From: Cryobacterium glaciale
GTDB lineage: Bacteria > Actinomycetota > Actinomycetes > Actinomycetales > Microbacteriaceae
Assembly (NCBI RefSeq): GCF_004402535.1
Contig: NZ_SOEY01000002.1
Location: 24,883 to 88,882 of the forward strand
Direction: 5' to 3'
Length of the DNA stretch: 64,000 nt
A program made the translations under genes and the position numbers. Under the pieces are notes generated by a model. The model was given only the letters and a program-made list of their open reading frames with translations. It was not told the origin of the DNA and made no database searches. Within the stretch, counting starts at the first letter, position 1; every line of letters begins with the position of its first letter. Positions 34,064 through 43,030 of this stretch are shown piece after piece.

Positions 34064-35442
34064 TGCCCCCGGCCCGACACGACATCGGCCACCCGCGCGA
34101 GCGGTGACGTCCTGCGGCGGCCGCCGAGCTCGGCCCGATCGGCGAGGGAATAGGCCCGATACAGCGCGGTGACGGCGAGCCAGCGCAGGGGCTCCGGCTC
34201 CCAGGCGCGCACCCGATGGTTCACCCACGGCAGCTCGACCAGGCTGCTGGAGCGGCCCAGAATCAGGTCGGTCAGCGTGCGCCCGGCCAGGTTCGTGGTC
34301 GCGACCCCGGTGCCCACGTAGCCGCCGGCCCAGCCCAGTCCGGTCTGCGGGTCGAGGCCGACGGTCGCTGCCCAGTCCCTCGGCACACCGAGCACGCCCG
34401 ACCAGGCATGATCAATGCGCGCGCCCTTCGTTGCCGGAAAGAAACGCACCAGAATCTCGCGCAAAGCGTCGACGGTGACCTGCGGGGTCTGGCCGTCAGC
34501 ATCCGTTTTCGAGCCGAATCGGTACGGGACCCCGCGCCCGCCGATCGCGACGCGGTCGTCGCTCGTGCGTTGCGCGTACATGTAGGCGTGGGCCATATCG
34601 CCGAGGGTTTCCCGGCCCGACCAGCCGATGCTCTCCCACACGGATGCCGCGAGCGGCTCCGTCGCGATCAGCGACGAATTCATGGGCAGCCACGTTCGGT
34701 GCAGCCCCTTGATACCGGCCGTGAAACCTTCCGTCGCGCGCACGACGAACGAGGCGGTGACGGTGCCGCGAACGGTCACTGCCCGGTGCGGCACGATCTC
34801 GCTCACCGCGGTGTTCTCGTACAGTTCCACGCCGAGCGACACGACCGTGCGGGCCAGTCCGGCCACGAGTTCGGCCGGGTTGATACGGGCGCAATGCGGA
34901 TGCCACATAGCCCCGGTGGTGCCCGCAACGTTGATGCGGTTCTGCGCGGCGGTGGTCGACAGCAGTTCGACGTCGGTGTGCGCCCAGGCCTGCTCGGCGC
35001 GGGCGGCCCGCTCCAGCCGGTGCTGCTGCGCGGGGTCGTAGGCCACCGTGAACTCGCCGCCCTTGACGATGCCGGCCTCGATGCCCTCGAGGGCGGCGAC
35101 CCGGATGACCTCATCGACCGTGTCGTTCATGGCGGCCTGAAACCGTTCGGCGGCCGGGCGACCGTGACTTTTCAGGTATTGCTCGCGACCGCCGGTGACC
35201 GAGTTGGTCAACCAGCCGCCGTTCCGGCCGGACGCGCCGAATCCGGCGAAGCGGGCCTCGAGCACGACAATGCGCAGGTGCGGCGCCGCCTTCTTGAGGT
35301 AATAGGCCGTCCACAGCCCGGTGTAGCCGGCACCGACGATGACAACATCGGCGCTGGTCGATCCGGGCAGGGCTGCGCGCGGCACGGGCTGCCCGAGCTG
35401 GTCCCACCAGAACGACACGTCACCGTTCCGCCGCGCTTTCAT
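34060..35442 (-). CDS. FAD-dependent amine/amino-acid oxidase (DAO family, PuuB-like)
   Basis: 460 residues. The dinucleotide motif is VVIVGAGYTGLWTAYYL (about 33-49), followed by GFGASGRNGGWL, a segment typical of gamma-glutamylputrescine oxidase-like proteins, and the C-terminal FAD contact GYVGTGVATTNLAGRTL. Likely an oxidase of a secondary amine or N-substituted amino acid. It is coupled to the upstream PAP2 gene by a 4-bp overlap, an unexpected pairing. Confidence 0.85.
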   Translation of the reverse strand: MKARRNGDVSFWWDQLGQPVPRAALPGSTSADVVIVGAGYTGLWTAYYLKKAAPHLRIVVLEARFAGFGASGRNGGWLTNSVTGGREQYLKSHGRPAAERFQAAMNDTVDEVIRVAALEGIEAGIVKGGEFTVAYDPAQQHRLERAARAEQAWAHTDVELLSTTAAQNRINVAGTTGAMWHPHCARINPAELVAGLARTVVSLGVELYENTAVSEIVPHRAVTVRGTVTASFVVRATEGFTAGIKGLHRTWLPMNSSLIATEPLAASVWESIGWSGRETLGDMAHAYMYAQRTSDDRVAIGGRGVPYRFGSKTDADGQTPQVTVDALREILVRFFPATKGARIDHAWSGVLGVPRDWAATVGLDPQTGLGWAGGYVGTGVATTNLAGRTLTDLILGRSSSLVELPWVNHRVRAWEPEPLRWLAVTALYRAYSLADRAELGGRRRTSPLARVADVVSGRGH

Positions 35443-36149
35443 CGGGCTTCTTTAGTTTGGCGCTGTCGCTCGCGTTCGAGCCGTCGACGGGCGGCGATCT
35501 CACGTTCGCCGTTGAGTTTGGCGGCGACCGGAGCCCACAACACGATGGCGACGCCCGCGCCGAGCAGCAACCCGCCGATGGTGTCGGTGAGCCAGTGCGC
35601 GCCCAGATAGGTGCGGCTGAGCAGCATCACGATCGTGTAGGCGGCGCCGGCGAGCGCCACCCAGAGCCGCGGAAAGATAATGAACAGGCACACCATCATG
35701 GTCGCCGCGTTAGCGACGTGGCCGGAGGGAAACGACCCGAAATCGGAGGTGACCAGCATGTCTTCGGGGCGCGCGCGCCCGAAGACCTGTTTGAGCACCT
35801 GCACACCGGCCGCGCTGAGCACGGTCGCCCCGACGTAGTACCCGGCCGCCCAGGGTCTCTTGATCAGCACGATAACAAGGGTGACGACCAGCGGCACCAC
35901 GAGAACGCCGAACAGGCCGCCGCCGAGGGCGTTCATGAACAGCGAGGGAATCTCCCAGATCGGCGAGCGGTGCTCGATGATCTCGCCCATCCACTCGGAG
36001 TCGATCTCGGCGGCGAGGCCGTTAGCCCGAACGACGACGACGAGGCCGAGCAGCGCGGCGAGCGCGACGGCGGAGAGCCCGCTGATGACGGGCCAACGCC
36101 GCGATACGCGGCGGGCAGCGGGGTCTGCGGCGCGTTCCGGTTTACTCAT
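35439..36149 (-). CDS. PAP2-family membrane phosphatase
   Basis: About 236 residues from ATG 36149, with five to six membrane helices. The three phosphatase motifs are complete: KQVFGRARP, FPSGH and SRTYLGAHWLTD. Members dephosphorylate phosphatidic acid or undecaprenyl diphosphate at the outer face of the membrane. Longer frames upstream lack a start signal. The C-terminus is basic and charged. Confidence 0.9.
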   Translation of the reverse strand: MSKPERAADPAARRVSRRWPVISGLSAVALAALLGLVVVVRANGLAAEIDSEWMGEIIEHRSPIWEIPSLFMNALGGGLFGVLVVPLVVTLVIVLIKRPWAAGYYVGATVLSAAGVQVLKQVFGRARPEDMLVTSDFGSFPSGHVANAATMMVCLFIIFPRLWVALAGAAYTIVMLLSRTYLGAHWLTDTIGGLLLGAGVAIVLWAPVAAKLNGEREIAARRRLERERQRQTKEAR

Positions 36150-36233
36150 CCCGCCATAGTAGAGGAGCGGCCCACAATCGGCCCCTCGGCGTGCCGCCCC
36201 CACCATCCCCTCCCCAATCCGCTCCCCCTCTTA

Positions 36234-36302
36234 CTTTCCGGGCCCGGGCCCGGAAACCGGGCCCATGATTGAACATGGGCCCGGTTTCATAAGATGGGCC
36301 CA
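36234..36302. repeat. GGGCCC hairpin repeat, copy 3
   Basis: The palindrome CCGGGCCCGGGCCCGG is followed by a perfect hairpin GAAACCGGGCCCATG / CATGGGCCCGGTTTC (6-base loop), then GATGGGCCC. It lies downstream of the MFS gene and upstream of the PAP2 gene. The stem bases flanking GGGCCC are CC/GG here. The 36150-36339 gap has no gene. Confidence 0.9.
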
Positions 36303-36339
36303 AGCGGCGAAAACCTCGACCGGGGTCGGGCGCGCCGCC

Positions 36340-37617
36340 TCAGCGGTCGAGTGCCGGCACGCGGCTCGGGCGCACGATGAGCCAGAGGGAGAGAATCGAG
36401 ATGACCGCGGTGACCCCCATAACGGATGCCATCGGTATCGACGTTCCCACCCCGAGCACTCCCACAATCGGCGAGATCAGACCGGCCACACCGAAGTTGG
36501 CCGCGCCGAGCAGCGACGCCGCGGTTCCGGCCTCGTGACCGTGGGCGTTGAGCGCGATGACCTGTACGCTCGGCAGGGTGAAACCGCAGGCCGCGATGAA
36601 GAACCAGAGCGGCACGAGGGTGCCCCACAGGCCCACGCCGGCCAGGTCGAGCAGCACGATCGCGCCGGCGGTGATGACCAGAACCACCGTGGAGACCGAC
36701 AGAATCCATTGCGGCCCGACGTTGAAGCGGTGCATCAGGCGCGAACTCAGCTGCACGCCGGTGACCACGCCGAGGGAGTTGACGGCGAACAGCAGGCCGT
36801 ACTCCTGGGGGCTGAACCGGTACACGTCCTGGAACAGAAACGGTGACGCCGACAGGTAGGAGAACAGTCCGGTGAAGGTCATCGCGCCGATGATGGCGAC
36901 GCCCACGAAGGTGCGGTCGCTGAGCACGGCCTTGTAGCGCTGACCCAGGGTGTTGTGCCCCTTCGCGTGGCGTTCGCTGTCGGGCAGGGTCTCGACGATC
37001 CAGAAGGCGACGGCCAGAATCACGACGACGCCGTAGGCGGCGAGCACCCAGAAGATGCCGCGCCAGTTCATGACGAGCAGCAGCTGCGACCCGATCACCG
37101 GAGCCAACACCGGCGCGAGGCCGCTGACCAGGGCCAGGCGGGAGAGCATGCGCACGAGCGGCTTGCCGCCGAACAGGTCGCGCACCATCGCCATCGCGAC
37201 GACCGCGCCGGCCGCGGCGCCGAACCCCTGCAGAACCCTGAACAGCGCGAGCATGACGATCTCGTTCGACAGCGCAGCGCCGACACAGGCCAGAATATGC
37301 ACACCGGTCGCGAGCATCAGCGGCAGCCGGCGGCCGACCTTGTCGCTCCACGGCCCCACGACCAGCTGCCCGAATCCGAAACCGATCATGGTCCCGGTCA
37401 AAGTGAGCTGGATAACCGACGGCAGCACACCGAATTCGCTCTCCAGCGTCGGGAACGCCGGCAGGTACAGGTCGATGGTGAACGGGCCGAGCGCAGTGAG
37501 CGCACCGAGAATCAGAATGTAGACGATGCGCTGGCGGCGAGTCAGTTTGTCCCCGGGATGCTCGGCGGTCGAGGTGAGTTGTGCGGCGCTAACCACGGGG
37601 ATACTGGCGGTAATCAC
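36340..37617 (-). CDS. Bcr/CflA-type drug exporter (MFS)
   Basis: About 425 residues, 12 membrane helices. The Bcr/CflA start TIDLYLPAFPTLESEFG and the helix 2-3 loop GPWSDKVGRRLPL are distinctive. The motif RVLQGFGAAAGAVVAMAMVRD is also present. Probably exports small hydrophobic compounds. I chose GTG 37617, with AAGGA upstream, over the longest frame. It stands alone, with a hairpin repeat behind its stop. Confidence 0.88.
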   Translation of the reverse strand: MITASIPVVSAAQLTSTAEHPGDKLTRRQRIVYILILGALTALGPFTIDLYLPAFPTLESEFGVLPSVIQLTLTGTMIGFGFGQLVVGPWSDKVGRRLPLMLATGVHILACVGAALSNEIVMLALFRVLQGFGAAAGAVVAMAMVRDLFGGKPLVRMLSRLALVSGLAPVLAPVIGSQLLLVMNWRGIFWVLAAYGVVVILAVAFWIVETLPDSERHAKGHNTLGQRYKAVLSDRTFVGVAIIGAMTFTGLFSYLSASPFLFQDVYRFSPQEYGLLFAVNSLGVVTGVQLSSRLMHRFNVGPQWILSVSTVVLVITAGAIVLLDLAGVGLWGTLVPLWFFIAACGFTLPSVQVIALNAHGHEAGTAASLLGAANFGVAGLISPIVGVLGVGTSIPMASVMGVTAVISILSLWLIVRPSRVPALDR

Positions 37618-37803
37618 GAAAACGGATGTCCTTGGCTGGTTGTGAAGGCGAGGCGGCGGCTGCTTGCCCGGCCGCTCTGAAAGCAAGCTGGGGTAGACCG
37701 TCAGTATTCCCAACTTCGCGAAGTCCGTGACCAGATCCAGCAGGTCGCTGTGATAGGTTTCCCGGGTTCCTGCCCCGATTCACTCGATCACTCTGGAGTC
37801 CCC

Positions 37804-38649
37804 ATGAGAATCATCGTCACCGGAGGAAGCGGAAAACTCGGCTGCAGCGTCGTCACACGGTTGGCCGACGACGGCCATGAGGTGCTCAACCTGGATCGGG
37901 TCGGCACGCGCGGCCCCGGTTTTCTCAGCATCGACCTCACCAACTACGGCGAGGTTCTCGACGCCTTTCACGGTGTCGACGACACCGCAACCGGGTTCGA
38001 CGCGCTCGTGCACCTGGCGGCGGTGCCGGCTCCTGGCATCCGCCCCGATGTGGCAACGTTCCACAACAATATGCTCACGAGCTACAACGTCTTCCAGGCG
38101 GCTCGTCGCGTGGGCATCACCCGCATCGTCTACGCGTCGAGCGAGACGGTACTCGGCCTGCCGTTCGATCTCGACCCGCCCTATCTCCCGGTCGATGAGC
38201 AGTACGCCGCCCGGCCCGAAAGCACCTACTCGCTGGTCAAGCACCTGGAGGAGCAGCTGGCGATCCAGCTGGTGCGCTGGGACCGGACCCTGAGTATCAC
38301 CGCGCTGCGTTTCTCGAACGTGATGGACCCCGAGGACTACGCTGCCTTCCCCGGCTACGACGAGAACGCGCGCAACCGCAAGTGGAACCTGTGGGGCTAC
38401 ATCGACGGGCGCGACGGCGCCCAGGCGGTGTCGCGGGCACTCACGACGGCCGGCCCGGGCTTTGAGACCTTCATCATCGCCGCAGCCGACACGGTGTCGA
38501 GCCGGTCCAGTTCCGATCTCGCTGCTGAGGTGTTCCCCCGGGTGGGATTCACCCGGCCGGTGACCGAACACGAGACCCTGCTCGGCATCGACAAGGCCCG
38601 CCGCCTGCTCGGTTACGCACCCGAGCACAGCTGGCGCGATCACGTCTGA
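37804..38649 (+). CDS. NAD-dependent epimerase/dehydratase
   Basis: 281 residues of the extended SDR type. The NAD motif is VTGGSGKLG (about 6-14), the acidic residue follows at NLDRVG, and the active site is YASSETV with the YSLVK tyrosine-lysine pair. The sugar-nucleotide or uronate substrate is not evident. The start ATG 37804 fits the beta-strand beginning MRIIVTGG. It is a single gene. Confidence 0.87.
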   Translation: MRIIVTGGSGKLGCSVVTRLADDGHEVLNLDRVGTRGPGFLSIDLTNYGEVLDAFHGVDDTATGFDALVHLAAVPAPGIRPDVATFHNNMLTSYNVFQAARRVGITRIVYASSETVLGLPFDLDPPYLPVDEQYAARPESTYSLVKHLEEQLAIQLVRWDRTLSITALRFSNVMDPEDYAAFPGYDENARNRKWNLWGYIDGRDGAQAVSRALTTAGPGFETFIIAAADTVSSRSSSDLAAEVFPRVGFTRPVTEHETLLGIDKARRLLGYAPEHSWRDHV

Positions 38650-38900
38650 TCGCCGTCGCGCGCCGGGGCCAGGTCAGGAGATCCCGCAATGCGGCGGGCC
38701 GGCATCCGCTCTGGGTGAGGGAAACGGATGCCGCCGCCCGGCATTTTCCTGAGTCAGCCACCACCCGGATGGGTCACCTCCGGAGGCCCTCTCCCAGCGG
38801 CCTCCCAGCCAGTCTGAACCGGACCGTTAGGCGGGGCCGCTAACGTCGTAGGCAACGGCTGTTTCGGCAGCGCAGCGACGAACGAATGGTGAATTTCCGC
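38650..38900. other. intergenic region with an inverted decamer pair
   Basis: Between the epimerase and the thioredoxin-fold gene I see no frame worth calling. GGCATCCG (about 38701-38708) and CGGATGCC (about 38725-38732) face each other across a short loop, another inverted pair of the backbone decamer, and may end the epimerase transcript. Confidence 0.5.
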
Positions 38901-39782
38901 ATGAGCACTTCCGGCCCGGCCCGTCCGCCCAAGAAAGACCGCCGCGAGGAGGCTCGCGAAACCGCCCGGCTGATGCGCGCTGAGCAGGTCAAGCGGGACA
39001 CCCGCCGCCGCCTCTTTCTGCGCGGCGGCATCGGTATCGGCCTGCTGGCCGTGGTCGCCATCGTCAGCCTCGTCATCGTCAACAACGTCAACGCACCGGC
39101 GGCGCCGGGACCGGCCAACATGGCCAGCGACGGCATTCTGCTCGGCAGCGACGGCACCACGGTGTCCGCCGCCACGACGACCGCCCTCGAAGCCGACGCC
39201 GACCCCGTCGCCACCGACCAGACGGCACTCGCCGATACGGCCAACATTGTGATGTACGTCGACTACCTCTGCCCCATCTGCGGCAATTTCGAGAAGACCA
39301 ACGGCGAGCAGATCACGAGCTGGGTCACCGCCGGCAACGCCACCGTCGAAATCCACCCGATCTCGATTCTCGACCGACTCTCGTCGGGCAGCAAGTATGC
39401 CACCCGCGCCGCCAACGCCGCGGCCTGCGTCGCCAACTACGAACCCGACACGTTTCTCGCCTTCAACACGGCCATGTTCGCCGACCAGCCGGCCGAAAAC
39501 ACGACCGGCCTGACCAATGACGAACTGGCCAGCGTCGCCGAGTCGGCCGGGGTGACCTCCACCGAGGTCGCAAGCTGCATCACGGACCAGACCTACTCCG
39601 ACTGGGTCGAAGCGTCGACGCAGCGCGCGCTCGCTGGCCCGATTCCGAACTCCGACATCGACACCGTCGAGGGGACTCCGACCGTGCTGGTGAACGGTGT
39701 GAAGTACGCCGGTTCCAATTCCGACGCCACCGCGTTCGAAGCGTTCGTCACCGAGCAGATGACCGCCACCGGCGGCGAGTAG
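38901..39782 (+). CDS. membrane-anchored DsbA-like thioredoxin-fold protein
   Basis: About 293 residues. A charged N-terminal segment precedes one membrane helix (about 41-63), then an extracytoplasmic thioredoxin fold with active site Cys124-Pro-Ile-Cys127 (YLCPICGNF) and the cis-Pro segment GTPTVLVNG. It probably oxidises or isomerises disulfides in exported proteins. Two other cysteines (NAAACV and ASCITD) may form a structural bond. ATG 38886 is an alternative start. Confidence 0.85.
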   Translation: MSTSGPARPPKKDRREEARETARLMRAEQVKRDTRRRLFLRGGIGIGLLAVVAIVSLVIVNNVNAPAAPGPANMASDGILLGSDGTTVSAATTTALEADADPVATDQTALADTANIVMYVDYLCPICGNFEKTNGEQITSWVTAGNATVEIHPISILDRLSSGSKYATRAANAAACVANYEPDTFLAFNTAMFADQPAENTTGLTNDELASVAESAGVTSTEVASCITDQTYSDWVEASTQRALAGPIPNSDIDTVEGTPTVLVNGVKYAGSNSDATAFEAFVTEQMTATGGE

Positions 39783-39806
39783 CCCCCCTCCGCGTCCCAT
39801 TTATTG

Positions 39807-39875
39807 ACCGGGCCCGGGCCCGGAAACTGGGCCCATGATCAATCATGGGCCCAGTTCCGCAACCTGGGCCCGGCG
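39807..39875. repeat. GGGCCC hairpin repeat, copy 4
   Basis: The palindrome CCGGGCCCGGGCCCGG is followed by the perfect hairpin AACTGGGCCCATGAT / ATCATGGGCCCAGTT (2-base loop) and a final GGGCCC. It lies exactly between convergent genes (thioredoxin-fold and fluC), so it can serve both 3' ends. The stem bases are CT/AG where copy 3 has CC/GG. Confidence 0.9.
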
Positions 39876-39878
39876 CGA

Positions 39879-40259
39879 CTAGCCGAGCGCGAGCCCGGCC
39901 CACAGGCCGAGCGCGGCAGCGACAACGGATGCGACGAGCATGCCGACACCGTTGGCCAGCGCGGCGAGATAGCGGTGCGCCTGTGCTAGCCGCACGGTTT
40001 CGAAGCTGGCCGTGCTGAACGTCGTGTACCCGCCAAGCAGGCCGATGCCGAGCACGAGGCTCCACTCCGGTGCGAGCAGATGGTTCAGGGCAAGCCCGGT
40101 GACGAGACCGAGCAGCAGCGAGCCGCTCACGTTGATGATCGTGGTGCCGTAGGGGAACGCCCCGCCGAGGCGGGTGCGCACGAGGCCGTCCAGAGCAAGG
40201 CGGGCGGCCGCGCCCACGCCGCCAGCGGCGGCGATCCCCAGGAACAGGAGCGGGGTCAT
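39879..40259 (-). CDS. crcB: fluoride channel subunit FluC/CrcB (second of tandem pair)
   Basis: 126 residues, four membrane helices. Family marks are GGVGAAARLALD, INVSGSLLLGLVTG and GGYTTFSTASFE, the last lining the fluoride pore. The ATG overlaps the stop of the upstream paralogue (ATGA). Paired genes in Gram-positives make heterodimeric channels. It exports fluoride and is controlled by the upstream riboswitch. Confidence 0.93.
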   Translation of the reverse strand: MTPLLFLGIAAAGGVGAAARLALDGLVRTRLGGAFPYGTTIINVSGSLLLGLVTGLALNHLLAPEWSLVLGIGLLGGYTTFSTASFETVRLAQAHRYLAALANGVGMLVASVVAAALGLWAGLALG

Positions 40260-40690
40260 CCGTTCTCCCCCCGAGCGGATGCCCGCCGGTGCAGCGCCGC
40301 GCCCACCACGATGCCCAGCCAGGTGGCGAGGCCGCCGAGCAGTACCGTGCCGAGGGCGTAAGCCAGGGCCATTCCGATGGCGCCGTCCCGCAGCAGCAGG
40401 GCGCTGTCGGTGGCGAGGGCGCTGTAGGTCGTGAATCCACCGAGCAGTCCGGTGCCGAGCAGCAGGCGCAGGTCGCGACGACCGCCGGCGTCCCGACCCC
40501 GGCGCATGAGGGCCTCGAGCAGCAGCCCGAGCAGCAGGGCACCGAGCAGGTTGATGCCGACGGTGGTCAATGGCACTGGAGCACCGGCTGCGAGACCGGC
40601 CGGCAGCAGCAGGCCGAGCGCTTCGCGCAGGGCGGTACCCAGGGTTCCGCCGAGAAAAACGAGGCCGAGGGAGCGCCAGTTCGGGTGCAC
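40256..40690 (-). CDS. crcB: fluoride channel subunit FluC/CrcB (first of tandem pair)
   Basis: 144 residues, four membrane helices: FLGGTLGTALREALG, GINLLGALLLGLLLEAL and GGFTTYSALATDS. GTG 40690 is the only usable start after the riboswitch; the ribosome site is weak, in keeping with riboswitch control. It is translationally coupled to the second subunit. Confidence 0.92.
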   Translation of the reverse strand: MHPNWRSLGLVFLGGTLGTALREALGLLLPAGLAAGAPVPLTTVGINLLGALLLGLLLEALMRRGRDAGGRRDLRLLLGTGLLGGFTTYSALATDSALLLRDGAIGMALAYALGTVLLGGLATWLGIVVGAALHRRASARGENG

Positions 40691-40732
40691 GGCGCGCGGC
40701 CTGATCGTGTCGATGGTTCACCTGCCTGATGC

Positions 40733-40795
40733 ATTCAGTAGGAACCATCAGCGCGGGCGGTTCGAGCGGATGCTCCGGCGGGATCCATCGCCGTG
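40733..40795 (-). ncRNA. fluoride (crcB) riboswitch
   Basis: On the minus strand, 45-105 bp before the first fluC start, the sequence reads GGCGATGGATCCCGCC, then a short hairpin, GAACCGCC, and CTGATGGTTCCTAC. The GGCGATGG and CTGATG...CCTAC boxes in this order and spacing are the conserved ligand-binding elements of the fluoride riboswitch. Its position ahead of fluoride exporters supports this. Confidence 0.85.
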
Positions 40796-40811
40796 GCCAG
40801 AATACACCGCC

Positions 40812-41312
40812 CTATTCCGTCGACTCCCAGGGCAGCTCATCCCGGTAGGCGACCGGTGCCAGGGGAATGACCACGACCGGCCGGTGCTGCCGGTGCGCGA
40901 GGTGCACCGCAACGGAGCCGCCGAAGAATTCCTGCACGGTGGCCCGCACGCCCCGCTCGCGGGTGCCAACCACGATCATCGCGGCGTCGAGCGTGTCGGC
41001 GAGGTGGGAGAGGGCACGGGCCGGGTCGCCGGCCACGGCGCGGGTGGACCAGGTCAGGGTGCGGCCGACGAGCAGGGTCGTCAGGTGGGCGCGCAGGGCA
41101 ACCGGAAAGCCCTCATCATCGAGGTCGACCAGGTCGGGGTCGACCGGCAGCGACATGATGCTGCCATCGGCGAACTCGTCGACAACATAGCGGCCCGGCT
41201 CCACCATGACACAGACCAGTTCGGCGTGAAACCGGTCCGCGAAGGCTGCGGCCTCCAGTACGACCGCGTCGGGCTGGCCAGGGACGACTCCGACGATCAC
41301 GAAGGTACTCAC
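40812..41312 (-). CDS. universal stress protein family protein
   Basis: About 166 residues, a single Usp-like domain beginning TFVIVGVVPG. The end VVGTRERGVRATVQEFFGGSVAVHLAHRQHRPVVV corresponds to the ATP-binding loop, but the G-X2-G spacing is altered (GTRERG), so nucleotide binding is uncertain. GTG 41312 has GGAG six bases upstream and is preferred over ATG 41324. It sits between the riboswitch and the ars operon. Confidence 0.78.
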   Translation of the reverse strand: MSTFVIVGVVPGQPDAVVLEAAAFADRFHAELVCVMVEPGRYVVDEFADGSIMSLPVDPDLVDLDDEGFPVALRAHLTTLLVGRTLTWSTRAVAGDPARALSHLADTLDAAMIVVGTRERGVRATVQEFFGGSVAVHLAHRQHRPVVVIPLAPVAYRDELPWESTE

Positions 41313-41436
41313 GAACAACTCCATCCCGCCTCACGGCTGCGAGATCAGCTTGGCCGCTTTCGGTGCGCACGGCTAGGGCCGCCGCGATCGGAACCGGTGC
41401 GAGACCATCGCGCAGTCGCGGCAAGGCCCGCTCGGG

Positions 41437-41793
41437 TCAGACGCCCGCGAGCACCCCGGCGACAGACCCCAGCGCCCCGGGTACGAGGCTGTAATACGAC
41501 CAGGTGCCGCGTTTGGCGCGGGTCAGGAACCCGGCATCGACGAGCACCTTGAGGTGGTGTGAGATGGTCGGCTGGCTCAGGGTCAGCTGGTCGGTCAGGT
41601 CGCAGACGCAGGCTTCCTGGTCGGCGTGAGCGGAAACGATCGAGATGATGCGCAGCCGGGCCGGGTCGGCGAGGGCCTTGAGCGAGCGGGCGAGGGCATC
41701 GGCGCTGTCCGGAGCCATGGCCGCGCGGGCCAGCGGGGACGAGCAGGCATCGGCTGAAATGTCGGTCAGTGGCAGGGTCCGGGTAAACGTCAC
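41437..41793 (-). CDS. arsR: ArsR arsenite-responsive repressor
   Basis: 118 residues. The winged HTH LTLSQPTISHHLKVLVDAGFL is preceded by the As(III)-binding ACVCDLTDQ (Cys-X-Cys) motif. It releases DNA on binding arsenite. GTG 41793 has AAGGAGAG upstream. It is divergent from the acr3-arsC operon, with paired operator-like repeats between. Confidence 0.93.
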   Translation of the reverse strand: MTFTRTLPLTDISADACSSPLARAAMAPDSADALARSLKALADPARLRIISIVSAHADQEACVCDLTDQLTLSQPTISHHLKVLVDAGFLTRAKRGTWSYYSLVPGALGSVAGVLAGV

Positions 41794-41812
41794 GTGAACA
41801 CACTCTCCTTAG

Positions 41813-41863
41813 ATTGACATTGGTCGATGCAGTGTTCTAGCGTAGGCATCGACACCGATCAAT
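41813..41863. promoter_or_regulatory. paired ArsR operator-like repeats
   Basis: ATTGACATTGGTCGATG (41813-41829) and CATCGACACCGATCAAT (41847-41863) are inverted versions of one half-site pattern, ATTGA-N5-GTCGATG, in the divergent arsR/acr3 promoter region. Confidence 0.6.
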
Positions 41864-41901
41864 GTTACCGCGAGTCGCTGTCGTCAATACTTTGGAGATT
41901 C

Positions 41902-43005
41902 GTGAGCATTACGGCGCCTGCCCCCACCCGTCTCGGCGCAATAGATCGACTGTTGCCGGTCTGGATCCTCGCCGCTATGGGCCTCGGCCTGCTGCTGGCC
42001 GTGTTCGTGCCGGCCGCCGGCGACCTGCTGCACGCGTTCACGATCGGGTCGATCAGCGTGCCGATCGCGATCGGACTGCTCGTCATGATGTACCCCGTGC
42101 TCGCCAAGGTGCGTTACACGGATGCCCGCGCCGTCGCCTCCGACAAGCGCCTGCTGGTCTCCTCCCTGCTGCTGAATTGGCTGGTGGGCCCGGCGCTCAT
42201 GTTCGCCCTGGCCTGGATCTTTCTGCCTGACCTGCCGGAATACCGCACGGGCCTGATCATCGTGGGCCTCGCCCGCTGCATCGCCATGGTGCTGATCTGG
42301 AACGACCTCGCCTGCGGCGACCGTGAAGCCGCCGCCTTCCTCGTGGCCGTGAACTCGGTGTTCCAGGTCGTGGCCTTCGGCGCCCTCGGCTGGTTCTACC
42401 TGCAGGTGCTACCGGGATGGCTCGGCCTGCCCACCACGAGCGCCGAGTTCTCGATCTGGGCGATCACCGCGAGCGTGCTGGTGTTCCTCGGCATCCCGCT
42501 GCTGGCCGGTTACCTGTCGCGCCGCATCGGCGAGGCGCGCCGCGGCCGGGACTGGTACGAGGCGAAGTTTCTGCCCCGGGTCGGCCCGTTCGCCCTCTGG
42601 GGCCTGCTGTTCACGATCGTGATGCTGTTCGCCCTGCAGGGCCAGCAGGTCATCGACCACCCCGGCGATGTCGCTCGCATCGCGCTGCCGATGCTGGTCT
42701 ACTTCGCGGTCATGTTCCTGGTCGGTTTTCTCACCGGGCGGCTGCTGCGCATGACCTACGAGCGCACCACGACGCTCGCTTTCACCGCCGCCGGCAACAA
42801 CTTCGAGCTCGCCATCGCCGTCGCGATCGGCACCTTCGGCGCGCTCAGCGGCCAGGCCCTGGCCGGCATCGTCGGTCCGCTGATAGAGGTTCCCGCCCTA
42901 GTTGCCCTCGTCTATGTCGCCCTCTGGCTCAAGCCCCGCCTGTTCCCCGAGCGGATGCCGCCGGCCGACGCGCCGACGCCGGCCGCGGCATCCGCTCTCG
43001 TCTAA
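41902..43005 (+). CDS. acr3: arsenite efflux permease Acr3
   Basis: 367 residues, ten membrane helices, Acr3/BASS fold. The catalytic Cys lies in GLARCIAMVLIWNDLACGD, and AAGNNFELAIAVAIGTFG holds the conserved Glu. It expels As(III) produced by the following reductases. GTG 41902 has TTTGGAG at good distance. The last codons carry an inverted pair of the backbone decamer (42949-42997). Confidence 0.95.
   Translation: MSITAPAPTRLGAIDRLLPVWILAAMGLGLLLAVFVPAAGDLLHAFTIGSISVPIAIGLLVMMYPVLAKVRYTDARAVASDKRLLVSSLLLNWLVGPALMFALAWIFLPDLPEYRTGLIIVGLARCIAMVLIWNDLACGDREAAAFLVAVNSVFQVVAFGALGWFYLQVLPGWLGLPTTSAEFSIWAITASVLVFLGIPLLAGYLSRRIGEARRGRDWYEAKFLPRVGPFALWGLLFTIVMLFALQGQQVIDHPGDVARIALPMLVYFAVMFLVGFLTGRLLRMTYERTTTLAFTAAGNNFELAIAVAIGTFGALSGQALAGIVGPLIEVPALVALVYVALWLKPRLFPERMPPADAPTPAAASALV
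42949..42997. repeat. inverted decamer pair at the 3' end of acr3
   Basis: GAGCGGATGCCGCCGGCC (42949-42966) and GGCCGCGGCATCCGCTC (42981-42997) are inverted copies differing by one base. They encode the low-complexity tail of Acr3 (Pro/Ala-rich) and would fold into a hairpin between acr3 and arsC. Confidence 0.7.
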
Positions 43006-43030
43006 ATCACACTCAAGAAGGAAGAGTTCC

